A stretch of 64,000 nucleotides of DNA, from positions 941,970 through 1,005,969 of the forward strand of contig NZ_JAQQLA010000004.1 in NCBI RefSeq assembly GCF_028548395.1, given 5' to 3'. Shown here in pieces: positions 56,386 to 64,000 of the stretch. Source of the stretch: Vogesella indigofera. GTDB taxonomy: Bacteria; Pseudomonadota; Gammaproteobacteria; Burkholderiales; Chromobacteriaceae. A program made the translations under genes and the position numbers. Positions within the stretch are counted from its first letter, which is position 1, and each line of letters begins with the position of its first letter. Under the pieces are notes generated by a model. The model did no database searches. It saw nothing but the letters and a program-made list of their open reading frames with translations, and was not told the DNA's origin.

Positions 56386-58955
56386 CAGGCTGACTCCTCG
56401 CTGGCGCCAACGCTGCCTCGCGGCAGGGTGACGCGGAAATGGGCGCCGCGGCCGGCAACCGGCACGATCTCGATGCGGCCGCGGTGGGCGTGCACGATCT
56501 CGCGGCAGATCGCCAGCCCCAGGCCGGTGCCGCCGGCGCCGGTCTTGGTCAGCGAACTTTGTATGAAGGTATTGAAGATCTGCTCCTGCTCGGCGGCCGG
56601 CACCCCGGGGCCGAAATCGCGCACGCTGAGGCAAAGGTTGGCCGCAGTGTCGATGGCGAGGTCGATCTGTACCGGCGCGCCGGCGGGGCTGAACTTGATG
56701 GCGTTGCTGAGCAGGTTGCGCAGCAGCTGGCCGATGCGGAAGGCGTCGATCTCGGCGTACAGCGCGGCATTGCCGTGCACCACCAGCTGCAGGTAGACAT
56801 CGTGGCGCTGCGCCATGCCGCGCAGCTCGTCCACCGCCTCGCGCGCCACCTGGCCGACGTCGCACGGCGCCATGGTGTAGATCATCTTGCCGACCTCCAT
56901 CTTCGACAGGTCGAGCAGGTCGTTGAGCAGGGTCAGCAGGCGGGTGCCGCTGCTGTGGATGCGCTCGAAGTAGTGGCGTAGCTTGTCGGCGGCGACGCGC
57001 TCGACGCGGTTCTGCCCCATCTCGGCAAAGCCGAGAATGGCGTGCATCGGCGTGCGCAGCTCGTGCGACATGTTGGCGAGGAATTCGGTCTTGGCGCGGC
57101 TGTTTTCCTCGGCCAGCTCCTTGGCGTGGCGCAGGTTGTCTTCCGCCGCGCGCTGCGCCGAGATGTCCTGGTACAGCCAGATCGAGCCCAGCGCCGGCTT
57201 GTCGGCGCTGACCGCCTTGCCGTACATGTACACCCACTGCGCCGCGCCGTCGCCGCGCTGCAGGCAGATCTCGCCCTGCGACACCTGGCCGCTGTGCAGC
57301 ACCGGGTACACCTGGCGCCCGGTGCGAGCGAAGTGCTCGTCGCTGTCGTACAGGATGCGCGTCGACTGGCCGATGATCTCGTCCTCGCGGCGCAGGAACA
57401 GCTCGAGGAAGGCGTGGTTGACCTGCTTGAACTCCAGCTCGACGATGTAGGCCATCGCCATCGGACTGGCGTCCAGCAGCGCCGACAGCTGCCGGCTCTG
57501 CGTTTCCACCTGCTCCGCCAGCGAGTCCTTCAGCTGGATCAGCGCCGCCTCGCTCGCCTTGCGCGCCGAGATGTCGCGGCACACCGCGATGTACACCGCG
57601 TCCTGCTCGATCACCACGTGGGTCAGCGACACCTCCACCTGCAGCATCTGCGACGCGCTGCAGATCATCAGCGCCTCGAACGGGCGGCCGATGCGCGGCG
57701 CGACATGGTGCTCGAAGCCCAGCGCCGGCTCCGCCGGGTGCAGCTCGCTGAGCAGCGCGCCGGCCGGCAGCGCCAGCAGCACGTCGCGCGACTGGCCCAG
57801 CATCGCCTCGGCGGCGCGGTTGAGGTCGCGGATCAGGCCGTCGCGGCCGATCACCAGGATGGCGTCGCCGCTGCCCTCGACGATGGCGCGCAGGCGCAGG
57901 ATGGTCTGCTTGTAGCCGTCTTCCTGTTGCTGTTGCTGCTGCAGCTGCTGTTGCAGCAGCGCGTTCTGCGTACCCTGTGCCTGCAGTCGCTGGCGCTGTG
58001 CCTGCTGGCTGTGCTGGCTGTGGCGCACGATCAGGCCGGACAGCGTGGCCATGATCACCAGTGCCAGCAGCAGCGCCGCGTCCTGGCCGTAGTGGTGAAT
58101 GCTGTCGCTGTCGGCGGTCGGGTACAGCTCGAAGATCAGCGGCTGGCCGCCGATGGTGCGGGTGGAGGACAGCGCCGGCTGTTCCGGCGGCGGCGGGTGA
58201 TCCAGCCCCACGCTGTCGAGGATCACCGTCTGCGCACGATCCTTCAGCAGCACGCGCAGGCGGTAGGGCAGCGCCGGGCGGAACACGTCGCCCGCCATCG
58301 GCACCGTGCTGAGCAGGCCGCCGGGGTTGATGCCCATCACCAGCAGCTGGTCGCCGGGGCGGCCGCGGGCACTGAAGAAGGCGGACAGGCGGCTGGCGTT
58401 GCCGGCCTGGATCAGCGCGATCGCCGGGCGGCCGGTCTTGCTCACCCGCTGCAGCGCGGCGTCGACATTGCCCTGCGAGGCGAGGTCGAGCTGCGCCGGC
58501 AGTGCCTTGCTGTTTTCCGGGTATTGCTGTTCCACCGGGAAGTGCAGCGGCCGCGGCTGCGCGTTGGTCAGCCGGCCGTCGCGGTATTCGCGCAGGATCA
58601 CCGTCTGCTGCCGTTCGTACAGCAGCCGCTGCGACGGGGTGATGCGGCGCGCGGTGGCCACGAAATCGAACAGCGTGTTGTCGGAGAGGATGAACGGCGC
58701 GTAGCGCTGGAACGCGCTCTGCCCGTTCTGGCCGTTGTCGGACAGCAGCAGCTCGGTGGCGGCCTGGCCGGCCAGCAGCGCGTAGTTGAGCTGGTTGGCG
58801 GCGTTGTCGACCAGCAGTTCCGCCTCGCGCAGCTGCTGGTTGCGCAGCTGCTGCCGTTCGCTGTCCTGCTGCAGCCAGCTGGCGCTAAGCCACAGCAGCA
58901 GGCCGCTGCAGGTGCCCAGCAGCCACAGGATGCGCGGCGAGCGTGCGGTTATCAC
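56385..58955 (-). CDS. Membrane sensor histidine kinase (CHASE-PAS-PAS-HisKA-HATPase)
   Basis: 856 residues. A membrane helix at 8-27, a periplasmic CHASE-like domain (FQRYAPFILSDNTLFDFVATARRITPSQR, to about residue 290), a second membrane helix (AALLLALVIMATLSGLIV), a Gln-rich coiled coil, two PAS domains, then HisKA with H631 (NMSHELRTPMH) and HATPase with N-box LRNLLSNAIKFSP and GGTGLGLAICREI. It phosphorylates the response regulator that follows. CHASE domains often sense small extracellular ligands. A single GTTGGCCGCA lies inside (56637-56646). Confidence 0.9.
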   Translation of the reverse strand: MITARSPRILWLLGTCSGLLLWLSASWLQQDSERQQLRNQQLREAELLVDNAANQLNYALLAGQAATELLLSDNGQNGQSAFQRYAPFILSDNTLFDFVATARRITPSQRLLYERQQTVILREYRDGRLTNAQPRPLHFPVEQQYPENSKALPAQLDLASQGNVDAALQRVSKTGRPAIALIQAGNASRLSAFFSARGRPGDQLLVMGINPGGLLSTVPMAGDVFRPALPYRLRVLLKDRAQTVILDSVGLDHPPPPEQPALSSTRTIGGQPLIFELYPTADSDSIHHYGQDAALLLALVIMATLSGLIVRHSQHSQQAQRQRLQAQGTQNALLQQQLQQQQQQEDGYKQTILRLRAIVEGSGDAILVIGRDGLIRDLNRAAEAMLGQSRDVLLALPAGALLSELHPAEPALGFEHHVAPRIGRPFEALMICSASQMLQVEVSLTHVVIEQDAVYIAVCRDISARKASEAALIQLKDSLAEQVETQSRQLSALLDASPMAMAYIVELEFKQVNHAFLELFLRREDEIIGQSTRILYDSDEHFARTGRQVYPVLHSGQVSQGEICLQRGDGAAQWVYMYGKAVSADKPALGSIWLYQDISAQRAAEDNLRHAKELAEENSRAKTEFLANMSHELRTPMHAILGFAEMGQNRVERVAADKLRHYFERIHSSGTRLLTLLNDLLDLSKMEVGKMIYTMAPCDVGQVAREAVDELRGMAQRHDVYLQLVVHGNAALYAEIDAFRIGQLLRNLLSNAIKFSPAGAPVQIDLAIDTAANLCLSVRDFGPGVPAAEQEQIFNTFIQSSLTKTGAGGTGLGLAICREIVHAHRGRIEIVPVAGRGAHFRVTLPRGSVGASEESA

Positions 58956-58972
58956 CGGGCGGCCCTGTCCGG

Positions 58973-59740
58973 CTACTGGCGGCGCAGGGTCTGGTACAGC
59001 GCGGCGAATTCCTGCGACAGCTTGTGGCGCGCATCGAGGTACACCATCGGCAGGCTGCGCTCGTGCGATTCGCGGATCTTCACCGACGCCGACAGCGGCG
59101 GGTCCAGCACCGGCAGGCCGGCGTCGCGCAGCTCCTGCACCAGCCGTTGCGGCAGGCTGGCGCGCGGCTGGAACTGGTTGACGACGATGCCTTCCACGCT
59201 GAGGCCGCTGTTGTGGTCGGCGCGGATCTCGCCGACGCTGTCGATCAGCCCAAGCAGCGCGTGGCGCGAGAAGCTGTCGCAGTCGAACGGGATCAGGCAG
59301 CGGTTGGCCGCAATCAGCGCCGAGCGGGTGTAGAAGTTCAGTGCCGGCGGGGTGTCGATCCAGATCTCGTCGAAGTGGCCGTCTAGCTGTTCCAGCGCGT
59401 CGCGCAGCTTGAACATCTTGTAGCGCGCTTCCAGCTTCACCATCAGCTCGGCCAGCTCCGGGTGCGAGGCCAGCAGGCTGAGGTTGGGGTGGGCGGTGGC
59501 GGTGACGAAGTCGGTTACCGGCTTTTCGAACATGCTGATGTTGAGCATCTGGTGGAACAGCCCGGCCACCGATACCGGCGGCGGCGTGGTGCTGCCGCTC
59601 AGGTAGTGGCTGCTGTTGCCTTGCGGGTCGAGATCGACCACCAGCACGCGACGCCCGGCGGCGGCGGCGGCGGCGGCGAGGTTGACGGTGATGGTCGACT
59701 TGCCGACTCCGCCCTTCTGATTGAATACAACGCGACGCAT
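58973..59740 (-). CDS. ParA-family ATPase (orphan)
   Basis: 255 residues, MRRVVFNQKGGVGKST with the deviant Walker A (residues 9-16), VLVVDLDPQGNSSHYL and EIWIDTPPALNFYTRSAL. No parB, and no chromosomal parABS arrangement, is adjacent. It lies 17 bp ahead of the kinase gene in the same direction, so it probably belongs to a signalling or protein-positioning operon rather than chromosome partition. Such orphan ParAs place chemotaxis or other complexes in the cell. Confidence 0.88.
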   Translation of the reverse strand: MRRVVFNQKGGVGKSTITVNLAAAAAAAGRRVLVVDLDPQGNSSHYLSGSTTPPPVSVAGLFHQMLNISMFEKPVTDFVTATAHPNLSLLASHPELAELMVKLEARYKMFKLRDALEQLDGHFDEIWIDTPPALNFYTRSALIAANRCLIPFDCDSFSRHALLGLIDSVGEIRADHNSGLSVEGIVVNQFQPRASLPQRLVQELRDAGLPVLDPPLSASVKIRESHERSLPMVYLDARHKLSQEFAALYQTLRRQ

Positions 59741-59781
59741 GCTGGCTCCCCGGGGGTCAAATCACGAAATCGTTAGGCCGC

Positions 59782-60264
59782 TCAGCGGCTGCGCTGGCAG
59801 ACGAATTCCACCTGTTGGAAGGCGGCGGACTGCTTCACCACCGGCATCGGCTTGATCTCTGCCTCGCTGAAGCTGCGGCTGAGCAGCTGGCGGCCGCCGT
59901 CGTCGAGCAGCGCCATGCTACGCAGGCGGAAGGTCTTGGCGGTGCAGTTCACTTCCCACTGGTTCAGCGAATACTTGTGCTGTGGCGTGTTGAGGAAGTT
60001 TTCCTTGCGCGGATTGAAGATGGTCTTGCGGTCGCGGAACACCGTCAGCGCGCCTTCGCGGCGGATGCTCAGCACGTCGACCTCGTGCAGGATATTGCCG
60101 TTGGGCGACACGCCGATGATCTGCCACTCGGCGTTGGGCACGGTGACCGGTGCCGGTAGCGGTTTGGCGGTGCCGGGCCGTACCGGCTTGGTGCTGCCCG
60201 GGCGCGGCTGGGTGGCGCAGGCGGCCAGCAGCAGGCTGGCGGCGGCAAGGAAAATCAATCGCAT
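59782..60264 (-). CDS. Putative lipoprotein (surface-adhesin E-like)
   Basis: A 160-residue protein with a lipoprotein signal peptide, MRLIFLAAASLLLAAC, Cys16 being the lipid site. The mature part has NAEWQIIGVSPNGNILHEVDVLSI and NQWEVNCTAKTFRLRSMALLDDGG...FVCQRSR, a pattern seen in adhesin-E-like small lipoproteins. It is first in the lipoprotein-parA-kinase-regulator series (41-bp gap). An upstream ATG at 60288 would add eight residues. Exact role unknown. Confidence 0.72.
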   Translation of the reverse strand: MRLIFLAAASLLLAACATQPRPGSTKPVRPGTAKPLPAPVTVPNAEWQIIGVSPNGNILHEVDVLSIRREGALTVFRDRKTIFNPRKENFLNTPQHKYSLNQWEVNCTAKTFRLRSMALLDDGGRQLLSRSFSEAEIKPMPVVKQSAAFQQVEFVCQRSR

Positions 60265-60386
60265 ATCACGGCTACTTTCTAAAGACATGGGAAAGTCTCG
60301 CACACTCTGCCGATAAAGCCAAAGTGGCGAGTCGCGGGCGGCGCGCCGCTTTGGCGTACAATGGACGCCCCCAATGGAAATCACCG

Positions 60387-62183
<1,797 letters not shown>

Positions 62184-62238
62184 TCCGGGATCGCGGATTC
62201 AGTTACAATGACGCGACACCAAATTACGGAGAAACGTC

Positions 62239-63456
62239 ATGCCAGTGAATCTCAAGCCCATCGATAACGCGCAGCTCGCGCCCATCGCTGGTGTGGACCT
62301 GTCCTACGCCTGCGCCGGTATCAAGAAGCCGGGCCGCAAGGACGTCCTGGTCATCCGCATCGACAAGGGCAATACCGTCGCTGGCGTGTTCACGCAAAAC
62401 CGCTTCTGTGCCGCCCCGGTACAGATCTGCAAACAGAATCTCGACGCCGGCGTGCAGATCCGCGCGCTGGTGATCAACACCGGCAACGCCAATGCCGGCA
62501 CCGGCGAATCCGGCCGCCAGAACGCGCGCGCGGTGTGCGAGGCGCTGGCCAAGGAACTGGACTGCCTGCCGGAACAGATCCTGCCGTTCTCCACCGGCGT
62601 CATCCTCGAGCCGCTGCCGGTCGACAAGATCGTCGCCGCACTGCCGACACGGCAGGCCGCCACCTGGGCCGATGCCGCCGAGGCGATCATGACCACCGAC
62701 ATCGCGCCGAAAGCCACCAGCCGCACCATCGACATCGACGGTCACACCGTCAGCATCACCGGCATCGCCAAGGGCGCCGGCATGATCCACCCGAACATGG
62801 CCACCATGCTCGGCTTCATCGCAACCGACGCCGCCATCACCCGTCCGGTGCTGAGCCAGCTGGTGAAGGAAGTCGCCGACCTCAGCTTCAACAGCATCAC
62901 CATCGACGGCGACACCTCCACCAACGACAGCTTCATGCTGATCTCCACCGCCCAGAGCGGCGCGCCGCGCATCGACTCCGTCACCCACCCAGCCTACGAG
63001 CAGCTGAAGGCTGCGTTGCTGGACGTCTCCGTCGAGCTGGCGCAGGCCATCGTGCGTGACGGCGAAGGCGCCACCAAGTTCATCACCATCCAGGTCGAAG
63101 GCGGCCGCAGCGTAGCCGAGTGCAAGGCCGTCGGCTACGCCATCGGCCGCTCGCCGCTGGTGAAGACCGCCTTCTTCGCCTCCGACCCCAACCTCGGTCG
63201 CCTGCTCGCCGCCATCGGCTACGCCGGTATCAACGATCTGGATGTCGATCGGCTCGAGCTGTACCTGGACGACGTGCTGGTGGCCAAGGATGGCGGCCGC
63301 AATCCGGACTACCAGGAAGCGGACGGCCAGCGCGTGATGCAACAGGCCGAGATCACTGTGCGCGTGGTGCTGGGTCGCGGCCTAGCCAACGCCACGGTGT
63401 GGAGCTGCGACTTCTCCTATGAGTACGTGAAGATCAACGCCGACTATCGCAGTTAA
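62239..63456 (+). CDS. argJ: Bifunctional glutamate N-acetyltransferase / amino-acid acetyltransferase
   Basis: A 405-residue enzyme of arginine synthesis that moves the acetyl group from N-acetylornithine to glutamate. It has the self-cleavage site Ala188-Thr189 in [13 protein letters not shown], where Thr becomes the N-terminal nucleophile, and [15 protein letters not shown]. Full length. GGAG precedes the ATG. It is followed by the double repeat and the rRNA promoter region. Confidence 0.96.
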   Translation: MPVNLKPIDNAQLAPIAGVDLSYACAGIKKPGRKDVLVIRIDKGNTVAGVFTQNRFCAAPVQICKQNLDAGVQIRALVINTGNANAGTGESGRQNARAVCEALAKELDCLPEQILPFSTGVILEPLPVDKIVAALPTRQAATWADAAEAIMTTDIAPKATSRTIDIDGHTVSITGIAKGAGMIHPNMATMLGFIATDAAITRPVLSQLVKEVADLSFNSITIDGDTSTNDSFMLISTAQSGAPRIDSVTHPAYEQLKAALLDVSVELAQAIVRDGEGATKFITIQVEGGRSVAECKAVGYAIGRSPLVKTAFFASDPNLGRLLAAIGYAGINDLDVDRLELYLDDVLVAKDGGRNPDYQEADGQRVMQQAEITVRVVLGRGLANATVWSCDFSYEYVKINADYRS

Positions 63457-63468
63457 GCGTCGCCCAAG

Positions 63469-63492
63469 GTTGGCCGCAGGCTTGCGGCCAAC
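63469..63492. repeat. GTTGGCCGCA repeat, outward-facing pair
   Basis: GTTGGCCGCA (63469-63478) and TGCGGCCAAC (63483-63492), both exact, in the reverse arrangement to the other pairs and four bases apart; a decayed third copy (GTTGTCCGCG) follows. Lies right after argJ. Confidence 0.9.
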
Positions 63493-63731
63493 GTTGTCCG
63501 CGTCAGCGGCCGCCATCAGGCGGCCGTTAACGTTTCAAAAGCGGGTAAATATAAAAATCGGGCGTAAAAAGGCGGTATTTGAATATTTGGCTGGTGGGGC
63601 CGGGGGCTGACGGGCGGCTTGGCGGCGGGTTTTGCGGTAGTCTGCAAAATAGTTTAATCGGGTAATTGTTTGTAAATCAGTGGCTTGGTTTGCTTTTTTG
63701 TTAAAACCCGTACTTTTCTGCAAAAAACCTG

Positions 63732-63760
63732 TTGACGCTGCTTCTGCGCTTAGCTATAGT
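63732..63760 (+). promoter_or_regulatory. Sigma-70 promoter of the rRNA operon
   Basis: TTGACG (63732-63737), 17-base spacer, TATAGT (63755-63760), with a GC-rich stretch after the -10 as in growth-controlled rRNA promoters and an AT-rich upstream block that may be an UP element. Confidence 0.88.
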
Positions 63761-63803
63761 TCGCCTCCTCAGCTGACGCCGCAAACGAAACGCGGTTCAG
63801 CAC

Positions 63804-63816
63804 TGCTCTTTAACAA
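63804..63816 (+). promoter_or_regulatory. rRNA antitermination boxA
   Basis: TGCTCTTTAACAA, the classic boxA bound by NusB-NusE, about 37 bases after the expected transcription start and ahead of 16S. Confidence 0.9.
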
Positions 63817-63927
63817 AACGAATAACCGATAGGTGTAAGTGTCTGGCCAAGCCAAATACTTGCACTGTCAAGATTCTGAGAAACGATGTTTCTTTGAACT
63901 TGCGTGCCAAAAAATTGCTATGAGATT

Positions 63928-64000
63928 GAACTGAAGAGTTTGATCCTGGCTCAGATTGAACGCTGGCGGCATGCTTTACACATGCAAGTCGAACGGTAAC
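63928..64000 (+). rRNA. 16S ribosomal RNA, 5' end only
   Basis: The window ends 73 bases into the gene. GAACTGAAGAGTTTGATCCTG, with the universal 27F primer region, begins at about 63928, followed by the GGCGGCATGCTTTACACATG stretch usual in betaproteobacteria and consistent with Neisseriales. The mature 5' end is placed by comparison with E. coli numbering. Confidence 0.97.

Larger units (their letters stand above)
63457..63927. other. Leader and promoter region of the rRNA operon
   Basis: 471 bp without a protein gene between argJ and 16S. It contains a back-to-back pair of repeats, an AT-rich block (63530-63730), one strong promoter and a boxA. The leader after boxA includes AAGTGTCTGGCC and later ACTTGCACT blocks that may pair in RNase III processing stems. 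Confidence 0.75.

Noticed and set aside
57921..57975. CAG/CTG-rich run in the histidine kinase gene, possible phase-variable repeat
   Set aside because: It is an imperfect mix of Gln and Leu codons in a coiled-coil linker; the frame is intact and the units are not perfect tandem copies.

Overview
The window is about 64 kb of GC-rich chromosome from a betaproteobacterium, most likely order Neisseriales (Chromobacteriaceae-like, for example a Vogesella or Chromobacterium relative). The grounds are the first 73 bases of a 16S rRNA gene at the right edge, the housekeeping order mnmE-yidC-yidD-rnpA-rpmH / dnaA-dnaN-gyrB, and the protein sequences. The genus is an inference.

Layout. 1-6.9 kb: end of a YitT-type membrane protein, a DUF3806 protein, a CPBP protease-like protein, rlhA (23S rRNA hydroxylation), two small conserved proteins, then a nucleotide-sugar epimerase and a WaaE/LgtF-like glycosyltransferase. 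6.9-7.4 kb: a non-coding, partly AT-rich region full of DnaA boxes, with genes pointing away on both sides. It is a better oriC candidate than the space in front of dnaA. 7.4-10.2 kb: waaC-waaA (LPS inner core) and a GNAT. 10.3-13.1 kb: three-gene pnt transhydrogenase operon. 13.7-17.5 kb: glycerophosphodiesterase, a periplasmic binding protein, a PhyH dioxygenase with a divergent LysR. 17.8-27.2 kb: the dnaA neighbourhood.

27.2-40.6 kb is an accessory, lower-GC defence island between gyrB and a LysE exporter: HNH, GNAT, GIY-YIG-like and YkgJ-like genes; an IetA/IetS-type AAA ATPase plus subtilase pair; a PD-(D/E)xK (Mrr-type) nuclease; a TniQ/TnsD-like protein that appears to have lost its front; and an overlapping dcm / small ORF / vsr / EcoRII-type operon, which is a CCWGG-type restriction-modification system by homology.

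40.6-63.5 kb returns to core-like sequence: LysE/Lrp pair, TSUP transporter/LysR, ABC-F protein, bluB, nucleotidyltransferase-like protein, slyX, tRNA-Thr, Na+/H+ antiporter, LysR/MFS pair, thioesterase, rsmJ, comEC, a lipoprotein-ParA-histidine kinase-response regulator operon, recQ and argJ. The right edge holds an rRNA promoter, a boxA and the 16S start.

Two repeat families stand out. (1) The 10-mer GTTGGCCGCA occurs 36 times by hand count on both strands, singly inside genes and as inverted pairs between genes, but only once in the 13-kb island. This is the pattern of a DNA-uptake-type sequence, yet it is not a DUS dialect I know. (2) Two 150-bp MITE-like elements with matching terminal inverted repeats lie 51 kb apart. 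Each ends exactly at the stop codon of a gene.
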